This document shows, piece after piece, positions 44,003-52,922 of a stretch of DNA of 61,448 nucleotides (its first letter is position 1; each line of letters begins with the position of its first letter). The stretch covers positions 1-61,448 of the forward strand of contig JACVCS010000013.1 in NCBI GenBank assembly GCA_016741915.1, read 5' to 3'. The position numbers and the translations under genes are program-made. The notes beneath the pieces were generated by a model. It saw only the letters and a list, made by a program, of their open reading frames with translations. It searched no databases and was not told the DNA's origin. The stretch comes from Phycisphaerales bacterium. Lineage in GTDB: Bacteria > Planctomycetota > Phycisphaerae > Phycisphaerales > UBA1924.

Positions 44003-47000
44003 ATGCCCAAGCGCACCGACATCAAGACCATCCTCATCATCGGCGCCGGGCCCATCGTCATCGGGCAGGGCTGCGAGTTCGATTACTCCGGCACCCAGGC
44101 CTGCAAAGCCCTGAAGGCCGAGGGCTTCCGCGTGGTGCTCATCAACAGCAACCCCGCCACCATCATGACCGACCCGGAGATGGCCGACCGCACCTACGTC
44201 GAGCCCATCACCCCCGAGTCCGTCCGCAAAGTCCTCCGCAAACAACGCGACCTGGGCGACCCCATCCACGCCGTGCTCCCGACCCTGGGCGGACAGACCG
44301 CCCTCAACTGCGCCTGCAAGTGCTTCGACGAGGGCATCTTCGCCGAGTTCAACGTCAAGATGATCGGCGCCGACCGCCCGGTCATCCACCGCGCCGAAGA
44401 CCGCCAAGTCTTCAAAGACATCTGCGAAAAGCTCGGGCTCAAACTCCCCAAAGCCAAAACCGTCACCACACTCAGCGACGCCGAGGACTTCCTCAAAGAG
44501 ATCGGCCTCCCCGCCATCATTCGCCCCGCCTTCACCCTCGGCGGCACCGGCGGCGGTATCGCCTACAACCGCGGCGAGTTCGTCGACATCGTCTCACGCG
44601 GCCTCCGCGCCAGCATGATCGGCCAGGTTCAGATCGACCAGTCCGTCATCGGCTGGAAGGAATACGAGCTCGAAGTCGTCCGCGACAAGAACGACAACTG
44701 CGTCATCGTCTGCGGCATCGAGAACATCGACCCCATGGGCGTGCACACCGGTGACTCCATCACCGTCGCCCCCATCCAGACGCTCTCAGACAAGGAATAC
44801 CAGGCCATGCGCGATGCCGCCATCGCGATCATGCGGGCCGTGGGCGTCGAAACCGGCGGCAGCAACGTCCAGTTCGCCGTCAACCCGAACCCCAAGCCCA
44901 ACGCCGACGGCTCAAAACCGTTCGAAATGGTCGTTGTCGAGATGAACCCGCGCGTCTCACGCTCCAGCGCCCTTGCCAGCAAGGCCACCGGGTTCCCGAT
45001 CGCCAAGATCGCCGCCAAGCTCGCCGTGGGGTACACCCTTGACGAGCTGAAGAACGAGATCACGGGCAGCACCAGCGCCTGCTTCGAGCCCGCGCTGGAC
45101 TACGTCGTCACCAAGATCCCGCGCTTTACCTTCGAGAAGTTCCCCGAAGCCGACGAAACCCTCACCACGCAGATGAAGTCCGTGGGCGAAGCCATGGCCA
45201 TCGGGCGCACGTTCTGCGAATCGCTGCAGAAAGCCATCCGCTCGATGGAGGTCAAGCGCTTCGGGCTCGGCCTTGATCGCAACGACCACTGGCTGCTGGC
45301 GCAGCGCTCGGGCACGGCTGAGGCCGCCCTCGCCAAAGGCGCCGACCACGCCAGCCTCCCGCGCACCATCGACGGCGAGCCCGTCCAATGGCCCATCCCC
45401 GAGGACAAACTCACCCGCAAGCTCACCGTCCCCGGTCAGGGCCGGCTCTACTTCGTCCGCTACGCCATGAAGGCCGGCTGGTCGAGCCAGCGCATCTGCG
45501 AGCTCACCCGCTTCGACCCGTGGTTCGTCGACCAGATCGCCCGCATCGTTGAGTTCGAGGACGTCCTGCTCTCCTATGCGAAGCTCGAAGACGTCCCCGC
45601 CGACGTCATGCTGCAAGCCAAGAAGCTCGGCTTCTCCGACGCGCAGCTCGCCCACGTCTACCTCAACACCATCACCCCCGACGCGGTGCTGACCGTTCGA
45701 TCGCACCGCAAGAAGCTGGGCATTGAGCCCGTCTACAAGCTCGTGGACACCTGCGCCGCGGAGTTCCAGGCGATCACGCCCTACTTCTACTCCACGTACG
45801 AATCGCCCGTGAAACGCCGCGACGCCTCGGGCAACTTCTTCACCTCCACCGACGACGAAGTCCGCATCAGCAACACCCCCAAGGTCGTCATCATCGGCGG
45901 CGGCCCGAACCGCATCGGCCAAGGCATCGAGTTCGACTACTGCTGCTGCCACGCCGCCTTCGCCGCGAAAGACCTGGGCTTCGAATCGGTCATGATCAAC
46001 TCGAACCCCGAGACGGTCAGCACCGACTACGACACCAGCGACTTGCTCTTCTTCGAGCCGCTGACGCTCGAAGACGTCACGAACATCATCGAGCGGTTGA
46101 ATGGGATCGAGCTCATGCCCGAGCACGGGGAAGAGCTCAAGAAGCAACTGGCGGCGCTGGGGCACACGGTTGTCCGCTGGGGGGTGCAGTACGGCATTGT
46201 CGGCGGCCCAGATGGTGATCTGGGTGTTGAGTTCCAAGATGCGGCTGGTCGATGGCATGCGGCTGTCTATGCGTCGCCCCGCTTCCACCGCCCGACAGCT
46301 GCCGATTCATCAGCGGTGAAGCTGATGAGTGTCTGCAAGCCTCCGGGACTAGCCAATGGCCGATCGAAGCGCGACGGCTCTGCTGAGGTTGAGTTGCTTT
46401 GCGGGGATGATGTCACGGTGAATGCCCGCAAGCCAGGCGTTGCCAAACTCCCCACGGATTACGTTGCTCGCATCGAATCGTGCGCGGACGAAGCGGGGGT
46501 CGTCAGTCATCTTGCGGTCATCTCCGCGAGCGCGGGCACTGACGGGTGGGCTTTCGACGTTCTTGAGCATCGAACAGGCGATTTGCACGAAGTGCAGTAC
46601 CACCCGGAGACCGGGCGATTTGTTCTTGAGAGTTCAGGACACAAATCAATCGATTCATACTTCAAGGCGTACGCAACGACCGCCGAACGACGCGAGAATG
46701 TCAAGCGTTGGCTGAAACATCAACGTCGCGGGCTTGTGCACGGCGCCATCGTCCAGTTCGGCGGCCAGACCCCCCTCAATCTCGCCAAAGGTCTCGCCAA
46801 GGCCGGCGTCCCCATCATCGGCACCTCCGCCGACTCCATCGACCTCGCCGAGGACCGCGACCGCTTCGACGCGCTGCTCACCAAGATGTCCCTCAAACGC
46901 CCCGCCGCCGGCATCGCCCGCACCCTCGACGAAGCCACCAAGGTCGCCTCCACTCTGGGCTACCCCGTCCTCGTCCGCCCCTCCTTCGTCCTCGGCGGCC

Positions 47001-48160
47001 GCGGCATGGAGATCTGCTCCGACGAAAAAGCGCTCCTGCACTACATGAAGACCGCCGTCAACGCCAGCGACTTCGAACGCGCTCCCGTCCTCGTTGACCG
47101 CTTCCTCTCCGACGCAACCGAAGTCGACGTCGACGTCCTCGCCGACTATCAGCCCAACGCTGCCACACAAGAACCCCACCGCCGCTCCGTCGTCTGCGGC
47201 GTCATGGAGCACATCGAACAAGCCGGCATCCACTCGGGCGACTCCTCCTGCGTCCTGCCCCCATACACCCTCCGCCCCCAAATCGTCGAACGCATCAAAC
47301 GCATCGGTCACGACCTCGCCCGCGAGCTCCGCATCAACGGCCTGATGAACGTCCAGCTCGCCATCAAGGACGACGAGATCTACATCCTCGAGGTCAACCC
47401 CCGCGCCGCCCGCACCGTCCCCTTCGTGGGCAAGAGCACCAACGTCCCCTGGGCACGCCTCGCCGCGTGCGTCATGATGGGCAAGAGCCTCGACGAGCTC
47501 GGCGCGAAGGAAGTCGTCCCGCAGGGCTTCTACAGCGTCAAAGAATCCGTCTTCCCCTTCAGCAAGTTCCAGACCATCGACGTCGCCCTCGGACCGGAGA
47601 TGCGCTCCACAGGCGAGGTCATGGGCATCGACCGCTCGCTGCCGCTGGCGATGGCGAAGGCCCAGATCTCCGCCGCCAACGCCCTGCCCCTGAAGGGCAA
47701 CGCCTTCGTCTCCGTGCGTGAGACCGACAAACTCTTCATCATCCCCGTCGCCGCGCAGCTCGCCCGCGAAGGCTTCACCATCTACGCAACCGCCGGCACC
47801 GCCCAAAGCCTCATCGCCGCGGGCGTTCCGACAACCATCCTCCCGAAGATCGCCGGTGCCGAACGCCCCAACGTCCTCGACCTCATGACCGACGGGCAGA
47901 TCCACCTGGTCATCAACACGCCCACGAAGACCGGCTGGCAGACCGACGAGGGCAAGATCCGCAACGCCGCCGTGCGCATGGGCATCGCCATGGTCACCAC
48001 CGCGACGGGCGCCCAGGCCGCCGCGATGGCCATCAGCGCCATGCGGAAAAACGACTGGGACGTCGCGGCCCTGCAAGACTACTGGCCCACCGCGCCCATC
48101 GCCCCGCTGCGCATCGAAACCAAAAAGCCCGCCCTCACGCCCAGTTCGCCGATGGCGTAA
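44003..48160 (+). CDS. carB: Carbamoyl-phosphate synthase large subunit with internal insertion
   Basis: CarB makes carbamoyl phosphate from bicarbonate, ammonia and two ATP for pyrimidine and arginine synthesis. The product is 1385 residues, about 310 more than usual. Both ATP-grasp halves are present: [31 protein letters not shown] and [20 protein letters not shown] in the first; [35 protein letters not shown] and [18 protein letters not shown] in the second; and the C-terminal MGS-like allosteric domain ([15 protein letters not shown]...). Two differences stand out: about 35 extra residues in the oligomerisation region near residue 430, and a 212-residue in-frame insertion (residues 700-912) just before [15 protein letters not shown]. 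No carA is in the window. AGGGG lies just upstream of the ATG; a terminator follows. Confidence 0.95.
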   Translation: MPKRTDIKTILIIGAGPIVIGQGCEFDYSGTQACKALKAEGFRVVLINSNPATIMTDPEMADRTYVEPITPESVRKVLRKQRDLGDPIHAVLPTLGGQTALNCACKCFDEGIFAEFNVKMIGADRPVIHRAEDRQVFKDICEKLGLKLPKAKTVTTLSDAEDFLKEIGLPAIIRPAFTLGGTGGGIAYNRGEFVDIVSRGLRASMIGQVQIDQSVIGWKEYELEVVRDKNDNCVIVCGIENIDPMGVHTGDSITVAPIQTLSDKEYQAMRDAAIAIMRAVGVETGGSNVQFAVNPNPKPNADGSKPFEMVVVEMNPRVSRSSALASKATGFPIAKIAAKLAVGYTLDELKNEITGSTSACFEPALDYVVTKIPRFTFEKFPEADETLTTQMKSVGEAMAIGRTFCESLQKAIRSMEVKRFGLGLDRNDHWLLAQRSGTAEAALAKGADHASLPRTIDGEPVQWPIPEDKLTRKLTVPGQGRLYFVRYAMKAGWSSQRICELTRFDPWFVDQIARIVEFEDVLLSYAKLEDVPADVMLQAKKLGFSDAQLAHVYLNTITPDAVLTVRSHRKKLGIEPVYKLVDTCAAEFQAITPYFYSTYESPVKRRDASGNFFTSTDDEVRISNTPKVVIIGGGPNRIGQGIEFDYCCCHAAFAAKDLGFESVMINSNPETVSTDYDTSDLLFFEPLTLEDVTNIIERLNGIELMPEHGEELKKQLAALGHTVVRWGVQYGIVGGPDGDLGVEFQDAAGRWHAAVYASPRFHRPTAADSSAVKLMSVCKPPGLANGRSKRDGSAEVELLCGDDVTVNARKPGVAKLPTDYVARIESCADEAGVVSHLAVISASAGTDGWAFDVLEHRTGDLHEVQYHPETGRFVLESSGHKSIDSYFKAYATTAERRENVKRWLKHQRRGLVHGAIVQFGGQTPLNLAKGLAKAGVPIIGTSADSIDLAEDRDRFDALLTKMSLKRPAAGIARTLDEATKVASTLGYPVLVRPSFVLGGRGMEICSDEKALLHYMKTAVNASDFERAPVLVDRFLSDATEVDVDVLADYQPNAATQEPHRRSVVCGVMEHIEQAGIHSGDSSCVLPPYTLRPQIVERIKRIGHDLARELRINGLMNVQLAIKDDEIYILEVNPRAARTVPFVGKSTNVPWARLAACVMMGKSLDELGAKEVVPQGFYSVKESVFPFSKFQTIDVALGPEMRSTGEVMGIDRSLPLAMAKAQISAANALPLKGNAFVSVRETDKLFIIPVAAQLAREGFTIYATAGTAQSLIAAGVPTTILPKIAGAERPNVLDLMTDGQIHLVINTPTKTGWQTDEGKIRNAAVRMGIAMVTTATGAQAAAMAISAMRKNDWDVAALQDYWPTAPIAPLRIETKKPALTPSSPMA
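46100..46738 (+). other. In-frame insertion within carB, 212 residues
   Basis: Normal CarB proteins join DVLNIVEKEKPKG directly to [11 protein letters not shown]. Here DVTNIIERL is followed by about 212 residues before GAIVQFGG. The inserted part reads as a coherent protein (for example [20 protein letters not shown]) but matches no family recognised. Its codons have many A/T third positions (GTT, GAT, CAT, CTT, TCA), unlike the strongly C/G-ending codons of the rest of carB. Intein splice motifs (N-terminal Cys/Ser, C-terminal HN) are absent, and no stop or frameshift interrupts it. Confidence 0.8.
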
Positions 48161-48197
48161 GCCGCTCGCCAACCTCATATCGCACCGCCTCCCGGTG

Positions 48198-48227
48198 GCA
48201 CGGCTCTCCAGAGCCGTGCTTTCGCTT
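48198..48227 (+). terminator. Intrinsic terminator of carB
   Basis: GCACGGCTCT (48198-48207) and AGAGCCGTGC (48210-48219) form a perfect ten-base hairpin with a two-base loop, followed by TTTCGCTT. It lies about 40 bases past the stop. The unit GGTGGCACGGCTCTCCAGAGCCGTGC also looks like a repeat-type element. Confidence 0.65.
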
Positions 48228-48299
48228 GTGCATGGCACCATCAACAACACGCACGATCCACACTTCCTCACAACCCCCAATCCCTTGTAAACTCACCCC

Positions 48300-49028
48300 G
48301 TGCCGCTCCCAAAGGTCCACCCCGCCGACTCCCACCACGCGTCGCCCTGCCCCGCCTGCGAACGCCCGCTCGATACCGACAGTGTCATCTGCGTCAACTG
48401 CGGCTACGACAAACGCAAGGGCTTCACCCCCGGCACGGGCCTCGGCGCCTCCGCTCAAAAATCCGGCTCGCTGACCTGCAACCACTGCGGCTATGACCTC
48501 CGCGGGCTCAAACTCCGCCGATGCCCCGAGTGCGGCAAGGTTCCCACCGCCCCACACTGGCGCGATTGGAACAAAGCCCTCGGGCGCGACGTCGTCCGCA
48601 AAGCCTGGCTCATCCCCGGCTCCATCTTCGCCTTCTGCGTGCTCTCGACCATCATCGCCTTCGCCCTCACCCGCAACGCCGCCCTCATCCCGCCCTTCGG
48701 CGCCGTCATGGGCGTCTACGTCCTTGCCGGGCTCATCGCCAACTTCATCCTCTGCGCCGTCTGGTCGGGCTTCGACGCGCCGATGAGCCTCACCGCCCTG
48801 CGCCTCGGCGCCGTCGGTTCGCTCTACATCGCGCTGCAACTGCTCACCGCCGCCGTCCTCCCTCCATCGATCCTCCTGCTGATCATCCCGATCATGTCCG
48901 CCACCGTCCTCGCCCTCGTCCTGCTCGATCTTGAACCGGTCGAGGCCCTCGTGCTGACGATCCTGACCGCCGTCATCGCCTTCGGGCTTGTGCAAGCCCT
49001 CATCGCCCTGGGCGTCCGTTCACTCTGA
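48300..49028 (+). CDS. Double zinc-ribbon membrane protein
   Basis: The 242-residue protein begins with two zinc ribbons, CPACERPL...CVNCGYDKRKGF (about residues 17-42) and CNHCGYDLRGL...CPECGKVP (about 60-80). About four or five membrane segments follow (roughly 103-125, 128-150, 160-182, 185-205, 213-235). This is the same general design as the 16800 protein, with the same CxxCGYDLRGL form. The start is GTG at 48300. It ends nine bases before the glycerate kinase ATG, so the two are probably cotranscribed; no functional link is evident. Confidence 0.7.
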   Translation: MPLPKVHPADSHHASPCPACERPLDTDSVICVNCGYDKRKGFTPGTGLGASAQKSGSLTCNHCGYDLRGLKLRRCPECGKVPTAPHWRDWNKALGRDVVRKAWLIPGSIFAFCVLSTIIAFALTRNAALIPPFGAVMGVYVLAGLIANFILCAVWSGFDAPMSLTALRLGAVGSLYIALQLLTAAVLPPSILLLIIPIMSATVLALVLLDLEPVEALVLTILTAVIAFGLVQALIALGVRSL

Positions 49029-49037
49029 CGGGAACAC

Positions 49038-50402
49038 ATGCCCACCTTCGCCCACCACCGCCAAGACCTGCAAACCGTCTGGGACGCGGTCCTCTCCGCG
49101 ATCGACCCCGCCCTCGCCGTCAATCGTGCGCTGCGTCAATCCGTCAGCCCAATCTCAACCGCCGACACGAACGCCCTGACGCTCACGCCCGTGCTGGCGA
49201 TGGGCAAGGCCGCCATCGCCATGGCGCAGGGCTTCGTGCACGCGGTGCCAAACCATCGCGCTCCGCTGCTGATCATCTCGCCCGAAGGCATCACCACCCC
49301 GCCGCCTTCACATGCGGAACTGCTTTTCAGCGATCACCCGCTCCCCACCACACGCAGTTTCACCGCCGCCAAACGCGTCCTGACCTTCTTGCAAACCATC
49401 GAACCCGCCGACACCCCTTCATCCGCACCCCACCTCATTATCCTCCTCTCCGGCGGCTCATCCGCCCTCTGCACCCTCCCCCATCCGCCGCTGACCATCG
49501 ACCACCTGCACGCCCTCACCCGCGATCTGCTCTCCCTGGGGCTGCGCATCAGCGAACTGAACCTCATCCGCCGAGCCCTCGACGCCACCAAAGGCGGGCT
49601 GCTCGCTGGCGCCCTGCCCGAAGGGTGCCGGGCCCTCGTGCTGACGCTCAGCGACGTGATCTCGGGCGCTCCGCACGACATCGCCAGCGGGCCGTTCTCA
49701 CCAAACCCGACCACGAACGCCGACGCCCTGACGCTGCTGGAACGATTGAGCCTCACCGACAAGCACCCGCAGATCGCCGCCTTTCTGCGTGAGCGGGCCG
49801 CCGCGGAGCATCCTCCCGCAACCACCGCACCCGCCGAGCCCTTCTCACGCGTGGACTATCGGATCGTCGCCTCGCACACCACCGCCGCCAACGCCGCCGC
49901 CTCGGCCCTTCAACGTCTTGGCTATTCCGCGATCGTCCGCACCGGCTTTGAGTGCAGCGCCGACGCGATGGCCCGCGAGGCGATCTCCGCCGCCCGCGCC
50001 GCGAGCGTGCGTCGCCCCGCCGCGATCGTCTTCACGTCGGAGGCCTTCGTCACCTCCACGACACCTCAGCCCGGCGGCCGCGCACGCCATGCCGCCCTCT
50101 CCTGCGTCGAGCCCCTCGCCAACCTCGCACCCGCCGCCCTCCTCTCCATCGCGACCGACGGCGTCGACGGCACCTCCGCCGCCCCGCCCACACCCGCCGG
50201 CGCCCTCATCACCCACACAACCGCCCGCGCCGCCCTCAGCAAAGGCCTCTCCCCAATCAACCACGCCCGCAGAGCCGCCAGCGACGAGTTCTTCCGATCG
50301 CTCGACAACCAAGCCGCAACAAGCCACCCCGCCACCATCACCACAGGCCCCACAGGCACCAACGTCAACGACCTGCTCGTCCTGCTGCTGCCAGAGAAGT
50401 AA
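49038..50402 (+). CDS. Glycerate kinase, MOFRL/DUF4147 family (type II)
   Basis: This is a 454-residue glycerate 2-kinase (GckA/TtuD type). The N-terminal DUF4147 domain includes VLAMGKAAIAMAQGF, LFSDHPLPTTRS and IILLSGGSSALCTLP, then LRISELNLIRRALDATKGG. The MOFRL domain begins around residue 330 (SEAFVTSTTP, GGRARHAALS) and ends ITTGPTGTNVNDLLVLLL, which is the family's last signature. The enzyme phosphorylates D-glycerate with ATP to give 2-phosphoglycerate, feeding glycolysis from tartrate, glyoxylate or serine breakdown. Part of MOFRL is Ala/Thr-rich. It follows the zinc-ribbon membrane gene by nine bases. Confidence 0.9.
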   Translation: MPTFAHHRQDLQTVWDAVLSAIDPALAVNRALRQSVSPISTADTNALTLTPVLAMGKAAIAMAQGFVHAVPNHRAPLLIISPEGITTPPPSHAELLFSDHPLPTTRSFTAAKRVLTFLQTIEPADTPSSAPHLIILLSGGSSALCTLPHPPLTIDHLHALTRDLLSLGLRISELNLIRRALDATKGGLLAGALPEGCRALVLTLSDVISGAPHDIASGPFSPNPTTNADALTLLERLSLTDKHPQIAAFLRERAAAEHPPATTAPAEPFSRVDYRIVASHTTAANAAASALQRLGYSAIVRTGFECSADAMAREAISAARAASVRRPAAIVFTSEAFVTSTTPQPGGRARHAALSCVEPLANLAPAALLSIATDGVDGTSAAPPTPAGALITHTTARAALSKGLSPINHARRAASDEFFRSLDNQAATSHPATITTGPTGTNVNDLLVLLLPEK

Positions 50403-50550
50403 GCGCCGTATCCGTCACGACCAACCAGGTCCTCCCCTTCCATCCCTTCCCTCACTTCGTTGAAAAGCCAAGGCAATCGGGAATGGGGAATCGGCAATCG
50501 CAGAAAAGAAACGAAACACCCTCTCCGATCAAAGTATCCCCTCCTGTATT

Positions 50551-50620
50551 CCTCCGCGGCCCTCCGCGAACTCCGCGTTGAATCCCGTCTTCCTTCGCGC
50601 CTTCGCGTCTTCGTGCAAAG
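50551..50620. repeat. Degenerate CTCCGCG/CTTCGCG repeat tract
   Basis: CCTCCGCGG-CCCTCCGCGAA-CTCCGCG (50551-50577) followed by CCTTCGCGC-CTTCGCGT-CTTCGTG (50592-50615) gives about six partly degenerate copies of a 8-9-base unit around C(T/C)(T/C)CGCG, in the 222-base gap between the convergent glycerate kinase and dnaJ genes. Similar short tracts are scattered in intergenic regions of diverse bacteria; a role is not known. Confidence 0.55.
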
Positions 50621-50624
50621 AAAA

Positions 50625-51761
50625 TCACGACCGAGGACGGAACGAAGAGACCTTCGCCAGTTCCTCCATCAGCCGCCGCTCGTCGTCGCTCAGCGTCTTG
50701 GGCACGGCGATCTTCAACTCCACATACAGATCCGAAGCTTCGCCGCCGGTCGCTTTGCCCTTGCCACCACCGCGTCGGCGAAGCCCGCGCCCGCGCAGGC
50801 GCAGCCGCTGACCCGAACTTGAGCCCGCGGGGATCGAGATCGAAACCGTCCCGCCGAGCGTCCGCACATCGACCTTAACGCCCAGCGCCGCTTCCCAGGG
50901 CGTGAGCACGACTTCCGTAATGAGATCATCGGGCGCGAGACCTTCGTCCGATGCGAGAACGCTGCGCGCGAAACGGAACGTTCCGTGCGGATCGACCTTG
51001 ACCGTCACCAGCAGATCACCCGCGCCGCCCGGGCCGGCTTGTCCTTGCCCCGCCAGCCGAAGACTCGACCCGTCGGCCGTCCCCGCGGGGATCTTCAGTT
51101 CGATCGTGCGCTCGCCCTGCCCGTCCCGAACCGTGATCGTCCGCGTCGCCCCGGCGTGGGCTTCTTCGAGGCTCACGTGCGCCACCGCGCTGACGTTGCC
51201 GCCGCGGGCCGGCGCTTCCGCCGCGGCTCGGAATCCCTCCGCGAAGGCGTCGCGCTGCGATGAGCCGCCGGGGCCCGCATCGTCCCACCGCGCCGAGCCG
51301 CCGCGACGCGCCTGCTGCTGCTGTTGGTTCATCTGACCGAAGATCGCGTCGAAGAAATCGCTGAATCCACCGGCACCCCCCGGCCCGCCGGCCGACCCAA
51401 ACCCGCCCATGCCCTGGGCAAAGTTCGCAAAGTCCTCCGGGCTCGGTCCGCGCGCCGAGCCACGCCCGCCGCCACGCCCACGCCTCCCTCCACCCGCCGG
51501 GCCGCCCTCCCAACCCGGTGGCGGCCTGAAATCCTGACCCGCCTTCCAGTTCGCCCCCAGTTGGTCGTACAGCTTCCGCTTCTCCGCGTCGCGCAGAACT
51601 TCGTACGCCTCCTGCACGCTCGCGAACTTCTCCGCCGAGCCGGGCTCTTTGTTCACGTCCGGGTGGAGCTTCCGCGCCAAGCCTCGGTACGCGCGCTGGA
51701 TTTCTTCCACCGACGCACCCCGCGTCACGCCCAACGTCGCGTAATAGTCCTGAAACTGCAC
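50625..51761 (-). CDS. CbpA-type DnaJ co-chaperone
   Basis: This is a J-domain protein of 378 residues with the DnaJ type-B (CbpA) layout: J domain (residues 1-70, FQDYYATLGV...KLHPDVNKE with the HPD motif), a Gly/Arg-rich and then Gly/Phe-like linker (about 80-165) holding a QQQQQ stretch, and two C-terminal substrate-binding beta domains with IPAGT and RGRGLRRRGGG. No zinc-finger Cys are present. It stimulates DnaK ATPase and binds unfolded proteins. The start GTG at 51761 opens right at QFQDYYATLG and has GGGAG eight bases before it; an ATG at 51812 is possible but worse. It diverges from the hsp20 gene 490 bases away, and both may be heat inducible. Confidence 0.88.
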   Translation of the reverse strand: MQFQDYYATLGVTRGASVEEIQRAYRGLARKLHPDVNKEPGSAEKFASVQEAYEVLRDAEKRKLYDQLGANWKAGQDFRPPPGWEGGPAGGGRRGRGGGRGSARGPSPEDFANFAQGMGGFGSAGGPGGAGGFSDFFDAIFGQMNQQQQQARRGGSARWDDAGPGGSSQRDAFAEGFRAAAEAPARGGNVSAVAHVSLEEAHAGATRTITVRDGQGERTIELKIPAGTADGSSLRLAGQGQAGPGGAGDLLVTVKVDPHGTFRFARSVLASDEGLAPDDLITEVVLTPWEAALGVKVDVRTLGGTVSISIPAGSSSGQRLRLRGRGLRRRGGGKGKATGGEASDLYVELKIAVPKTLSDDERRLMEELAKVSSFRPRS

Positions 51762-52250
51762 GCTCGAAACTCCCGTCTTCACGATGACATCCCTCCCCAC
51801 GACGTTGACCATACGCCCCCGGCCCCACTCAGGCCCGCAAAAGGCTCGCCCGAACCGCCGATGGCACCAACATTGCGCGCAAACGTGGGCTTCTGAAATC
51901 TCGCGCACACAGATGCCTTCACGTCCGGATGGCCCCACTTCAACCCGCATGCCAGCTTGGCATCCCTTACTCCCCCACTCTTTGCACCTCGCGAGCGTCA
52001 AGTTGGCAGACCCCTGCCTGCCAAGTCGTATCTGCGGCGCTCGAACTGACCCCGCGTTCGGGTGCTTCCGAACCGCATGACAACTTCCCCAGTTCGCCAA
52101 AGGCCCGTTCTTGACGCGGAATTCCGTGCTTTCTCGTGGCACCGGCTTCTGGCACGGGGTTTGAGATGTGACACCCGCCGACGCGGAGAACCGGACCCGT
52201 GAAGGCGAAACGGCCGAACCTCAACACCGAATCAACACAGGAGATCTGAC
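51762..52250. other. Divergent regulatory region between dnaJ-like and hsp20 genes
   Basis: There are 489 bases between the two start codons. Short frames here lack ribosome sites or domains. The part 51960-52200 is of lower GC than the genes and has an inverted repeat (next entry). TTGACG at about 52096 could be a -35 of the hsp20 promoter. No CIRCE (TTAGCACTC-N9-GAGTGCTAA) was found. Confidence 0.45.
52003..52024. promoter_or_regulatory. Inverted repeat between chaperone genes
   Basis: TTGGCAG (52003-52009) and CTGCCAA (52018-52024) are perfect inverted arms with an eight-base spacer, in the divergent region and about 230 bases from the hsp20 ATG. This is a candidate operator; it matches no heat-shock element I can name. 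Confidence 0.45.
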
Positions 52251-52733
52251 ATGAACGCGAACACGAACGTCAACGCCACCAACCACGCCTGCACCACCTC
52301 GAACTGCGCCCCCGGCGTCGTCCGGTTCTCGGGCACCGCCCTGCCGACCTTCAGCGACATGGTCGCCAGCGTCTTCGGCCCCGGCGCTCTGCCCCGGCAC
52401 GAGGTTCATACTGGTGCGCCAATGACCATCTGGACCGACCCGACCAAGGGCGTGCTGGAGATGGACCTGCCCGGATTCAGCATGGACCAGGTCGAGATCA
52501 CCCTCGAGCGCGACGTGCTGACGATCCGTGGCAGCCGAACGCTCAGCCGCCCGGAGAACGCCGAGGTACTGCGCGATGAGCGCCCCGAGGGGACCTTCGA
52601 GCGTCAGGTCCGCGTCGGCGACACCTTCGACAGCGAGCGCATCAGCGCCGCGCTGAAGGACGGCGTGCTGACCGTCACCATGCCCCGGAAGCCCGAAACC
52701 CAGCCCCGCAAGATCACCCTCTCAAACGCCTAA
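52251..52733 (+). CDS. Small heat-shock protein Hsp20
   Basis: This is a 160-residue alpha-crystallin-type chaperone. After an Asn/Thr-rich N-terminus comes the alpha-crystallin domain (about residues 58-148: DLPGFSMDQVEITLERDVLTI, RPEGTFERQVRVGDTFDSERISAALKDGVLTV). The IxI/V anchor-like RKITL near the C-terminus lets oligomers form. It holds unfolding proteins during heat or oxidative stress for refolding by the DnaK system. AGGAG lies seven bases before the ATG, so expression is well supported. The N-terminal domain lacks the usual WDPF start. Confidence 0.93.
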   Translation: MNANTNVNATNHACTTSNCAPGVVRFSGTALPTFSDMVASVFGPGALPRHEVHTGAPMTIWTDPTKGVLEMDLPGFSMDQVEITLERDVLTIRGSRTLSRPENAEVLRDERPEGTFERQVRVGDTFDSERISAALKDGVLTVTMPRKPETQPRKITLSNA

Positions 52734-52922
52734 TCAACCGGGCGAACCGACCGACTCCCGCGGTCGTAGAACGCACACAACCGGGGCTTGGACACCACAC
52801 TCGCCCCGGCCTTCCGCCCACCGGCTGACCCCGGTCGGCGGGATTCCTCAGGACCTTTCCGAGAACCGTTTCTCGCACCCCTTTCCGCAAACGACCTCGC
52901 CTCGCTTCAGGAAGACCCACCC

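Noticed and set aside
46100..46738. Intein inside carB
   Set aside because: The insert has neither a Cys/Ser splice start nor a C-terminal His-Asn followed by Cys/Ser/Thr, and it sits in a linker rather than at a conserved active-site motif.
46655..48280. 541-codon minus-strand frame across the end of carB
   Set aside because: Gly/Asp/Val-rich shadow of carB; no domains or ribosome site.
51762..52250. CIRCE element for HrcA
   Set aside because: No TTAGCACTC/GAGTGCTAA arms; only an unrelated TTGGCAG palindrome was found.
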